This document shows positions 23,751 to 30,944 of a DNA stretch of 59,509 bases, piece by piece (the first letter of the stretch is position 1; each line of letters opens with the position of its first letter). The position numbers were made by a program, and so were the translations under genes. The DNA is from Pseudomonadota bacterium (GTDB lineage Bacteria; Desulfobacterota; Binatia; Bin18). Location of the stretch: contig SYOC01000111.1 of the NCBI GenBank assembly GCA_005804965.1, forward strand, positions 1 through 59,509, written 5' to 3'. The notes under the pieces were generated by a model. The model was not told where the DNA came from, made no database searches, and worked only from the letters and a program-made list of their open reading frames with translations.

Positions 23751-25022
23751 ATGACTGCTACTCCTGTAAATTTCGTCGATCACGAAAAATTCTTCGATTG
23801 TGTCCATTGCGGACTCTGTCTCTCTTTTTGCCCGACTTATGTGGAGCTGGGCACGGAGATGGACTCACCGCGCGGTCGCGTTGCTACCATGCGGGCCTTG
23901 CAAGAAGGGCGGCTCCCGCTTGATGCGGAAGTCGTGCGCCACCTCGACCTCTGTCTCGGGTGCCGCGCCTGTGAGACGGCATGCCCCTCGGGTGTTCACT
24001 ATGGCGAGCTGATTGAAGGCGTTCGTCCCTATATCGAAGAGCACTATCAACGCCCGCCGCTGGAGCGTTTCAAGCGGCAAGCGATCAACACCATTTTTCC
24101 CAATCCGCTGGGGACGCGGGCGTTTGCCTTTCTGCTCAAAACCGGCGCGGCCTTGGGTCTTGGTCGCCTCGCGCGGTGGGAGAAACTTCCCGAGCAACTG
24201 CGCTATTGGTTTGGTTTGCTGCCCGAACCCGGTGGTGTCACTGCTGCGACCTTGCTCGAACGCTATCCTGCCATTGGCGAGAAACGCTACACCGTGGCTC
24301 TGTTGGCTGGATGCGTCATGCCAGCGGTGTTTGGTGCGACCAACGAGGCCACAGTCAAAGTCCTGCGCCATAACGGCTGCGACGTACTGGTCCCGCGTGA
24401 GCAGGGCTGTTGCGGCGCATTGTTGCTACACGGTGGCGACAAGAAAACCGCGCTTGATCTCGCGCGTAAAAACATCAACGTTTTCAGCCGCCTCGATGTG
24501 GATGCCTTGATTATCAACGCGGCAGGCTGTGGCGCGATGATGAAAGAATACGGCGAGCTGTTCAAAGATGACCCTGTCTATCACGAGCGGGCCGAGCGCC
24601 TTGCTGCCAAAATGAAAGATGTCGCAGAGTTTCTCGGTAGCATTCCTTTGCAGAATCCCACGCGTGAAGTCCGTGCCACAGTCACCTATCACGACGCTTG
24701 CCATCTCGCGCACGGTCAGGGTGTACGCCAACAACCGCGCACTTTACTCCAAGCTATTCCTGGTCTGCGCATCGTCGATCTCAACGAGTCGGATTGGTGC
24801 TGCGGCAGCGCTGGCACCTATAATTTAACGGAAACTGAGATGGCGCATCGTCTCCTCAATCGCAAGATGGACAATATCCAAGCTACCGACGCGGATCTCG
24901 TTGTTGCCGGTAACCCCGGCTGTCTTATGCAGATTCGTGCTGGCCTGCAACAACGTGGTCTTGCCACGAAGGCGATTCACATGGTGGATCTCTTGGCTGA
25001 GGCCTACGAAGACAACGCCTAA
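23751..25022 (+). CDS. glcF: Fe-S subunit, glycolate oxidase GlcF type
   Basis: 423 residues from the ATG at 23751. Two 4Fe-4S motifs open the protein: CVHCGLCLSFCPTY and CLGCRACETACPSG. Two cysteine-rich CCG domains follow, marked by CCGALLLHGGDKKTALDLARKN and DWCCGSAGTYNLTETEMAHRLLNRK. This is the standard layout of GlcF and LutA/HdrD-like electron-transfer subunits. It follows the GlcE-like flavin subunit and would accept its electrons and pass them to the respiratory chain at the inner face of the membrane. No transmembrane helices are evident. Confidence 0.9.
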   Translation: MTATPVNFVDHEKFFDCVHCGLCLSFCPTYVELGTEMDSPRGRVATMRALQEGRLPLDAEVVRHLDLCLGCRACETACPSGVHYGELIEGVRPYIEEHYQRPPLERFKRQAINTIFPNPLGTRAFAFLLKTGAALGLGRLARWEKLPEQLRYWFGLLPEPGGVTAATLLERYPAIGEKRYTVALLAGCVMPAVFGATNEATVKVLRHNGCDVLVPREQGCCGALLLHGGDKKTALDLARKNINVFSRLDVDALIINAAGCGAMMKEYGELFKDDPVYHERAERLAAKMKDVAEFLGSIPLQNPTREVRATVTYHDACHLAHGQGVRQQPRTLLQAIPGLRIVDLNESDWCCGSAGTYNLTETEMAHRLLNRKMDNIQATDADLVVAGNPGCLMQIRAGLQQRGLATKAIHMVDLLAEAYEDNA

Positions 25023-25066
25023 CCCAACACGAGTCCGTTTCGCCCAGCAGGGCAGGAGGGAGTGCT

Positions 25067-26104
25067 ATGCGTTTGCTCAGATTTATCGGCGGTCTTGTTG
25101 TCGTTGCTGCTTTAGCCAGCACATCTCCCGCCTACGCTGAAACCGCTACTCCAGCCAAGCCGCACATTTTCTTCGGCATCCAAACCGCGCATCAAGTGCC
25201 GTCGCTTGACGACTTGATCCAGCTTTGGCAGGACGCAGAAGGTTGGGGCTACGACACCCTGTGGCTGAACGATCACATGATGCAGTTCGGCAAAGAAGAC
25301 GGTCCCGCCTACGATGCCTGGGCCTTGTTGCCGGCCTTGGCGCAAAAGACCTCGCGCGTCCGACTCGGAGTCCTCGTTACCGACAATCTGTTTCGTCATC
25401 CTGCCGTCTTGGCCAAGATGGCGACCACCGTTGACATCTTGAGCAAAGGGCGACTGGAAATGGGTATGGGCGGCGGCTGGTTCCAGCGCGAGCATGAGGC
25501 CTATGGCATCGATTTTCCCTCGAACCGAGAACGCATGGCGCGGCTCGACGAAGCCTTACAGGTGCTCAAGGCTCTGTGGACACAGCCGGAGGCGAATTTC
25601 GCCGGCAGATATTATCGACTTGCCAAAGTGCCGTTCATGCCCAAATCTCCTCAGAAACCCTACCCGCCCATCACCATCGGCGGGCAAGGCGAGCGCCGTA
25701 CGCTGCCGCTGGTGGCGCGTCACGCCGACAAATGGAGCCTTCCGGCGGGGTTCACTCCTGAGAGAGTCGCGGAGAAAGCCAAAGCCTTGACGGCTGCGTG
25801 CGCCGAGATCCAGCGCGACTGCTCACGCATGGACAAGTCGTATCAAACTTTTCTCGTCTTTTCGTCGGAGCAAGCGAAAATCGATCAGGCCGTGCAGCAA
25901 CTGACCCGTTACTATAAAGGCATGACCCCAGAGGACGCCAAACGCACGATTATTGCCGGGACAACGGCGGAAGAGATCAAGGCACAAATTCGTGAGTTCG
26001 TCGCCGCTGGGATTACGCACTTCATTTTTACTGCACGCTCGCAACCGTATGACCGCGAGGGCTTCCGGCGCTTCGCCCAGGAAGTCATGCCGGCGTTCCG
26101 TTAA
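25067..26104 (+). CDS. Luciferase-like (LLM) flavin/F420 oxidoreductase with signal peptide
   Basis: 345-residue TIM-barrel oxidoreductase of the luciferase-like superfamily. The family blocks are LWLNDHMMQFG, SRVRLGVLVTDNLFRHPAVLAKMATTVDILSKGRLEMGMGGGW, a FAGRYYRL segment, and IGGQGERRTLPLVARHADKW. Unusually, it starts with a convincing Sec signal peptide: a basic head, the core IGGLVVVAALASTS, and an AYA cleavage site before ET. There is no twin-arginine motif. AGGAGGG precedes the ATG. The cofactor may be F420 or FMN, and this cannot be told from the sequence. It follows glcF by 44 bases and may share its transcript. Confidence 0.85.
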   Translation: MRLLRFIGGLVVVAALASTSPAYAETATPAKPHIFFGIQTAHQVPSLDDLIQLWQDAEGWGYDTLWLNDHMMQFGKEDGPAYDAWALLPALAQKTSRVRLGVLVTDNLFRHPAVLAKMATTVDILSKGRLEMGMGGGWFQREHEAYGIDFPSNRERMARLDEALQVLKALWTQPEANFAGRYYRLAKVPFMPKSPQKPYPPITIGGQGERRTLPLVARHADKWSLPAGFTPERVAEKAKALTAACAEIQRDCSRMDKSYQTFLVFSSEQAKIDQAVQQLTRYYKGMTPEDAKRTIIAGTTAEEIKAQIREFVAAGITHFIFTARSQPYDREGFRRFAQEVMPAFR

Positions 26105-26119
26105 GAGGCTATCTGCCAG

Positions 26120-26758
26120 CTACTCGTCCCGGACTTGTCGCACGAACTCGGCCATCGCTCGAGCTGCGTCGTGCTTTTCGGCGAGTAAACCGTCAATCAC
26201 GCCATCACGATCCGGTGCCGGGCGATTCTGGCTAACCTTCCATTTGCCAATCAGCCGCGCGAGCTGAATTTCTACCCCGATAATTGCGCCGAGCTGTTTG
26301 TCGATAAACTCTGCCGGGGCATCGGTGACACGCCACGGCTTGCTCCTCCCAGCTTCATAACGGTTGGTCAACTGAGTCACGAACGTGCGTAGCCATTCCG
26401 GGTCGTCAACCAAGCGCAAAGTGCCATGCGCATGGACCACCGCATAATTCCAGGTTGGTACCACTTTCCCGGTCTCCTGCTTGCTCGGATACCACGACGG
26501 TGAAATATAGGTCCCAGAGTTTTGGAAAACGACGAGTGCTTCGGTGCCCGGTGACGAGTCTCGCCACAGCGGATTCGCACGCGCGATATGGCCACGCAGC
26601 GTCCCCAAAGGACTGGGCTGTGGATCAATCTCGAAGGGAAGGTGGTTCGCATCAAGGCCGTGCGGCGTCAGCGTCACCAGCGTTCCGAGTGGCTGTTCTC
26701 GGATGAACTGGCGCAGCACCTCGATGCGGGTTTCCTCGAAATGCTTGGGGACATACAT
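26120..26758 (-). CDS. paiB: PaiB-family FMN-binding protein
   Basis: 212-residue member of the PaiB family (FMN-binding negative transcriptional regulator by annotation, split-barrel flavin-reductase-like fold). It starts with MYVPKHFEETRIEVLRQFIREQPLGTLVT, then ANHLPFEIDPQ and GTLRGHIARANPLWR. It contains WYPSKQETGKVVPTWNYAVVHAHGTLRL and LARLIGKWKVSQNRP, all signature blocks of the family. In Bacillus, PaiB is linked to sporulation and protease repression, but no DNA-binding motif is evident here, so an enzymatic or flavin-related role is equally possible. It converges on the LLM gene and follows the P450 gene in the same direction. Confidence 0.9.
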   Translation of the reverse strand: MYVPKHFEETRIEVLRQFIREQPLGTLVTLTPHGLDANHLPFEIDPQPSPLGTLRGHIARANPLWRDSSPGTEALVVFQNSGTYISPSWYPSKQETGKVVPTWNYAVVHAHGTLRLVDDPEWLRTFVTQLTNRYEAGRSKPWRVTDAPAEFIDKQLGAIIGVEIQLARLIGKWKVSQNRPAPDRDGVIDGLLAEKHDAARAMAEFVRQVRDE

Positions 26759-26794
26759 AACTGCTGCTCGTTCGACTGCTGGTACCGATGTCGC

Positions 26795-28132
26795 CTATGC
26801 TGCCAAGCGATCAAGCACGACTGGCATGCCTTCGGACGGTGCGAACGTGACCCCGCGTCTGACAACACGCACAGTCCGCCCGGGAGCGGCATGTAAGGTG
26901 ACGCGGGAGAGGACGCGCGCTAGCACGATCTTCATCTCGTAGAGGGCAAACGCCGCGCCCAAGCAGTAGCGGTTGCCGCCACCAAACGGAAAGAACTCAT
27001 ACGGACTCGGTCGCTTCACAAGAAAACGGTCAGGATCGAAGCGTTCTGGTTGCGGCCAGACTGCGGGGTGATGATGCGTGAGATAAATACACGCCGTGGC
27101 GACGACACCAGCAGGTAACTCGCGCCCGCCGATGCGTACGGGTTCGCGGACATAGCGGCCAACGACCGGCACGATGGGAGTCAAGCGTTGCGCTTCTTTA
27201 ATAACGGCGTCGAGATAGTCGAGCTTCTGCAAGTGTTGCGGCTGCACCGGGTCAGCACCGACAACTTGGTGGAGTTCGGCTTTGAGCTTGTCCACGATTT
27301 CTGGCCGTTGGAGCAGATGATGAAACGTCCACGAAAGCGAGGTGGCCGTTGTTTCGTGACCAGCCACCAGCATAGTCACCAGTTCGTCCCGCAGCTCAAT
27401 GTCCGTGAGCGGCTGGCCTTGCTCGTCCCGTGCCTCAATCAACATCGAGAGAATATCCGTGCGCCCGGCAGCACCGGCGGCTCGACGTTGGCTGATTGCC
27501 TCATAGAGTGCTTGGTCTACTTCTCCGATGAGTTGCATGAGCCGTTGCCGATTGGTGAAGGGACCGAGCAGCCGAGGAAACCAGGGAATCAGGTTGAGGG
27601 GATTAGTACCGAGCGACAGAAGTTCGATAAGCAACGCTCGCAGGTGCGAGAACTGCGCGCCTTCTTCAATGCCGAAGACCGTGCGTAGAATGACATTCAG
27701 GGTGATTTCTTGCATCTCCGCTTGCATTGGGAACGCACGTCCCACCGGCCAGCGGTTGATCGTCTGGTCAGTGATATCAGCCATAATCGTGCTGTACGCC
27801 TGCATCCGCTCGCCATGAAACGGCGGCATCAAGAGCTTGCGTTCTTGGGCGTGGCGTGCACCGTCGAGTACAAGAACGGAGTGCTGTCCGACCAGCGGTT
27901 GAACGATAGCACGAGTCTGCCCGGCTGGCATTTTCTCGGGATCACTGGTGAAGATATCTTTGACCGCCTCGGGGCTGCTAAAGAACACCAGCGGTGGATT
28001 GGCAGGAAGACGCACGGTGAAGCAGTCGCCGTAATGCCGTGCCGCCTGTTGCATGAATGGAATGGGGCGGAACAGCCAGTGGAGCAGTTGGATACTCGAA
28101 GGCAGCTTTGGGCCGGATGGTGTAGATATCAT
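26795..28132 (-). CDS. Cytochrome P450 (CYP110-like)
   Basis: 445 residues from the ATG at 28132. That start is preferred to 28216 because related P450s begin just before the PSGPKLP proline-rich segment. The I-helix oxygen-activating motif is AGHETTATS, the K-helix motif is EAQR, and the heme-binding loop is FPFGGGNRYCLG with the thiolate Cys. The N-terminus (LLHWLFRPIPFMQQAARHYGDCFTVRLP) resembles the bacterial CYP110 group, which hydroxylates fatty acids or terpenoids. No redox partner is adjacent. It is followed by paiB on the same strand and is divergent from the SDR gene, about 200 bases away. Confidence 0.92.
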   Translation of the reverse strand: MISTPSGPKLPSSIQLLHWLFRPIPFMQQAARHYGDCFTVRLPANPPLVFFSSPEAVKDIFTSDPEKMPAGQTRAIVQPLVGQHSVLVLDGARHAQERKLLMPPFHGERMQAYSTIMADITDQTINRWPVGRAFPMQAEMQEITLNVILRTVFGIEEGAQFSHLRALLIELLSLGTNPLNLIPWFPRLLGPFTNRQRLMQLIGEVDQALYEAISQRRAAGAAGRTDILSMLIEARDEQGQPLTDIELRDELVTMLVAGHETTATSLSWTFHHLLQRPEIVDKLKAELHQVVGADPVQPQHLQKLDYLDAVIKEAQRLTPIVPVVGRYVREPVRIGGRELPAGVVATACIYLTHHHPAVWPQPERFDPDRFLVKRPSPYEFFPFGGGNRYCLGAAFALYEMKIVLARVLSRVTLHAAPGRTVRVVRRGVTFAPSEGMPVVLDRLAA

Positions 28133-28335
28133 GCCAAACAGCCTAGAAAACTGTCGCTGGGCGGGCAAGCCCAGATGGGGATGGGCAAAAAATAAAGAGA
28201 ACAGATCGTCAAGCAAGCGCTACGCTTCTCGGCAGGATCAAGGCAGGGATCTGGGGCATTCATTCCTCAGCGACCTTAGCGTACAGGTAAACGAGCCCGT
28301 CATTTCGCGAACAGACACAAAAGGAGGAGATAAAC

Positions 28336-29049
28336 ATGGCTCATGATCGTGTAGCAGTCGTAGCTGGTGTCGGTCCAGGCATCGGCGCACGGTTCGTAGA
28401 AACATTCGCGCAAGAAGGGTATCGCGTTGTCGCGCTCGCCCGCAGTGCCGATAATCTTGCTGTCATCCGTGCTGGGCTGGGAGCGCTGGCAGATCGCTGC
28501 GTCTTCTGGCCGACCGATATTACCGATCAAGCGCAGGTGACGCAGATGTTCGCTCGCGTGCGCAGCGAGTTGGGACCCGTCAATCTACTCATTTGCAATT
28601 CCGGCGGCGGCGCGAAACGCGGCTCGTTTCTCACCGTCACCCCGGACGATTTCATGAAGAACCTGCGCGGCGGCGTTTTTGGTCCATTCCTATGCGCCAA
28701 GGAAGCGATTCCCGATATGCTTGCTCACGGTGGTGGCACGGTCGTCTACATCGGCGCGACCAGTTCCGTGAAGGGCTACGCGAAGTCCTCAGCTTTCGCG
28801 ACAGGAAAATTTGCTCTTCGTGCCTTGGCTCAGTGTAATGCCCGTGAGTTCGGGGCGCAGGGTATCCACGTGTTTCACGTCATTATCGACGGTGGCATCG
28901 ACGATATTCCATTGGGAGAAGACCGTGCGGTGCAGCCCGGCATGCTCGACTCGCGCTCAATCGCTCGCGTCGTCGCGCAAGGCGTTGCCCAACCCCGTGA
29001 CACCTGGATGCATGAGATTGACATTCGTCCATCGGTGGAAAATTTCTGA
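28336..29049 (+). CDS. Short-chain dehydrogenase/reductase lacking the catalytic Tyr
   Basis: 237-residue SDR with the cofactor motif VAGVGPGIGARFVETFAQEG and the ICNSGGG loop. At the active site, where the family has YxxxK, it reads FATGK (SSAFATGKFALRALAQ), so Phe replaces the catalytic Tyr. Ser residues precede it in GATSSVKG. A class of SDR-like proteins has this variant and is often linked to acyl-CoA pathways. It may bind NAD(P) without being a standard dehydrogenase. An AAAGGAGGAG site supports the start. It is followed by a methyltransferase 40 bases later on the same strand. Confidence 0.85.
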   Translation: MAHDRVAVVAGVGPGIGARFVETFAQEGYRVVALARSADNLAVIRAGLGALADRCVFWPTDITDQAQVTQMFARVRSELGPVNLLICNSGGGAKRGSFLTVTPDDFMKNLRGGVFGPFLCAKEAIPDMLAHGGGTVVYIGATSSVKGYAKSSAFATGKFALRALAQCNAREFGAQGIHVFHVIIDGGIDDIPLGEDRAVQPGMLDSRSIARVVAQGVAQPRDTWMHEIDIRPSVENF

Positions 29050-29089
29050 ACAGTCGCCCTGATTACCATACTCACCTAGGAGGTTTCCC

Positions 29090-29899
29090 ATGTCAGAAAC
29101 ACACGCGCACTTTACCGGGTCAATTCCAGAAATCTACGATCGCCATCTCGGTCCAGTCATTTTCTCTCCGTATGCCATAGATCTTGCTCGTCGCCTCGCT
29201 CCTCTCGCAAACGGCCCGGTGCTAGAAACCGCTTGCGGCACCGGCATCCTCACCCAGCAGTTATGTACACAACTCCCTGCCACCGCACCTCTGACGGCCA
29301 CGGACCTCAACCCACCGATGATCGACTATGCTCGTGCGAAGTTGAGTGACGCTGGGCGAGTGACTTGGCAACAAGCGGACGCAGCCGCATTACCATTCGC
29401 GGCAGCAACGTTCGCTGCTGTCGCTTGTCAATTCGGCGTGATGTTCGTACCCGACAAGCCAGCATTCTTTCGTGAGGCACGCCGGGTACTGCAAGAAGGT
29501 GGAGTATTCGCCTTTAACGTCTGGGATAGCTTGGCGCAAAACCCGTTCGCCCGCCTTGCCCACGAGACGATCAGCGGATTCTTTCCCGTCAACCCACCTC
29601 CCTTTTTCCAGATTCCTTTTGGCTTCCACGATGCCGACGTTCTTCGCAATTTCTTGACCGCAAACGGCTTTGACCATGTGGAGATTGAGCGCGTCAGCCG
29701 CGAGACGGTGAGTCCATCGGCAGAGTCGTTCGCTACTGGGCTGGTGCGAGGAACGCCTGTCAGCAACGCGATTCAGGAACGTGGGGCGTCTTTCGAGGAT
29801 ATCGTCGCGGCGGTGGCGGCGGCACTCACGCGTGAAGGCGGAGCCCAGCCGTTTCGCTCCACCATGCGAGCCGTTGTAGTCACGGCACGCGCAAAATAA
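29090..29899 (+). CDS. Class I SAM-dependent methyltransferase
   Basis: 269-residue methyltransferase of the UbiE/MPBQ-like type. SAM motif I is VLETACGTGILTQQL, motif II is TATDLNPPMIDYARAKL, and the later segment CQFGVMFVPDKPAFFREARRVLQEGGVFAFNVWDS is the typical class I motif around strand 5. A strong AGGAGG site precedes the ATG. The C-terminal part (FATGLVRGTPVSNAIQERG) is shared with proteins annotated as SAM methyltransferase in this branch. The substrate is unknown. It lies just behind the SDR, and both may act on one small molecule. Confidence 0.87.
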   Translation: MSETHAHFTGSIPEIYDRHLGPVIFSPYAIDLARRLAPLANGPVLETACGTGILTQQLCTQLPATAPLTATDLNPPMIDYARAKLSDAGRVTWQQADAAALPFAAATFAAVACQFGVMFVPDKPAFFREARRVLQEGGVFAFNVWDSLAQNPFARLAHETISGFFPVNPPPFFQIPFGFHDADVLRNFLTANGFDHVEIERVSRETVSPSAESFATGLVRGTPVSNAIQERGASFEDIVAAVAAALTREGGAQPFRSTMRAVVVTARAK

Positions 29900-29935
29900 A
29901 GCGAAAGAGGGCAGCAGCTTCCCCCTGTTTACGGC

Positions 29936-29956
29936 AGGCGTCTTGAGCGGACGCCT
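29936..29956. terminator. Hairpin between convergent methyltransferase and DprA-like genes
   Basis: AGGCGTC and GACGCCT form a 7-bp stem with a 7-base loop. It lies 37 bases after the methyltransferase stop and 19 bases from the DprA-like stop on the other strand. There is no clear T tract. Confidence 0.45.
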
Positions 29957-29974
29957 CGCCTGCACCCACTTGTG

Positions 29975-30613
29975 TCACAGAAAAGTTTCTCCGCGTCGAA
30001 TATGCTCGATCCACACACGCTTCGCGCCTAAGGCCAACAGGCGTGCGTTTTCTGGATCATCCAGCGCCAGGACTGGTTTTCCCCAGGACACGACTTCGTC
30101 ACACAGCTGCTCAAGCCGGCCTCGTGGTGTGGCATGAGCAATCAGGAGTGCATCCGCCAGCGCAGCAACGAAGCGATTGCGCTCCAGCGCGTGCTGCGTC
30201 GTGGTTTCTTGCTGTGCAGAGGAAAACGGGGAGAGCAACAATAAATGCTCTCGCGCCAATGCCGCTTTCCATGCGCTGCTGAGACGCAGACGGTCCAGGC
30301 TTCGTGCAGGACACAAGATGACTGATGCGCCGTGCTGGAGAAGCGTCGTCAGACACTCTTTCTCCATAGGCGAGTGAAACCCGCTCAGCACAGTTACCCC
30401 AGCCTCACTCAATGCCCGGGCGAGATCATACGTGCGTAAAATAATGGCTTCAGAACATTGCACGGAACAAAACAGTGCCACGACAGGCTTACGACGTAGC
30501 AGTGCCAGCGACCCGCGCGCCGTGAGTATCGCTGGAATCTGGTCCGCAAGATGCAGAAAAAGAGAAGGCGGGTAGGCGGGGTCCGTGCTAGGGATACGCA
30601 TCAACTCATCCAT
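29975..30613 (-). CDS. DprA/Smf-like Rossmann protein, divergent
   Basis: 212-residue protein resembling the central Rossmann domain of DprA. The match includes YPPSLFLHLADQIPAILTARGSLALLRRKPVVALF, then DLARALSEAGVTVLSGFHSPMEKECLTTLLQHGASVILCPARSLDRL, and HALERNRFVAALADALLIAHATPRGRLEQL with GKPVLAL. The usual VGSRxxS loop that binds single-stranded DNA is altered to FCSVQCSE. The N-terminal SAM-like domain and C-terminal winged helix of full DprA are absent. It could be a short DprA paralogue with a DNA-uptake or defence role, or a nucleotide-binding Rossmann (LOG-like) protein. The start is uncertain; an internal ATG at residue 5 is also possible. Confidence 0.7.
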   Translation of the reverse strand: MDELMRIPSTDPAYPPSLFLHLADQIPAILTARGSLALLRRKPVVALFCSVQCSEAIILRTYDLARALSEAGVTVLSGFHSPMEKECLTTLLQHGASVILCPARSLDRLRLSSAWKAALAREHLLLLSPFSSAQQETTTQHALERNRFVAALADALLIAHATPRGRLEQLCDEVVSWGKPVLALDDPENARLLALGAKRVWIEHIRRGETFL

Positions 30614-30944
30614 AGCAACAGGATGAGCATAGGAGGCTGTCTCTTGTCAAGGAGAAGAGGAAAGCGAATGACTAGAACCTCTCCCTAAGCCTCCTAATGC
30701 TGTCATTCTGAGCCGTGTCAGCGGCGAAGAGTCTCGCTTTGAGATCCTTCGCTGCGCTCAGGATGACATGGCCGTGGAGTTTAGGGATGACTTCTAGGGT
30801 GGAGATCACCCCCGCCCATCTGGTGACTGAAGCCGGCGATGGCGGTGAACATGATGGCGGCCAGCTGGTGCGTTTTGGCTTGCGCCACTTCGGCTATAGC
30901 AAAGATCCCTTCAGGCGTCCCCTCTCCTCCGGGAGCGTTGTCCG
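30614..30944. other. 331-base intergenic stretch with one dispersed repeat
   Basis: Apart from the palindromic repeat at 30702-30770, no gene is supported. The ORF on the plus strand at 30715 runs through the repeat and has no family resemblance or ribosome site. Confidence 0.6.
30702..30770. repeat. Dispersed TCATTCTGAGC palindromic repeat
   Basis: GTCATTCTGAGC at the left pairs with GCTCAGGATGAC at the right, with GCGAAGAGTCTC / GAGATCCTTCGC as inner arms. The same sequence family occurs at 34563-34635 and, as a half copy, at 8679-8717. Confidence 0.8.
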
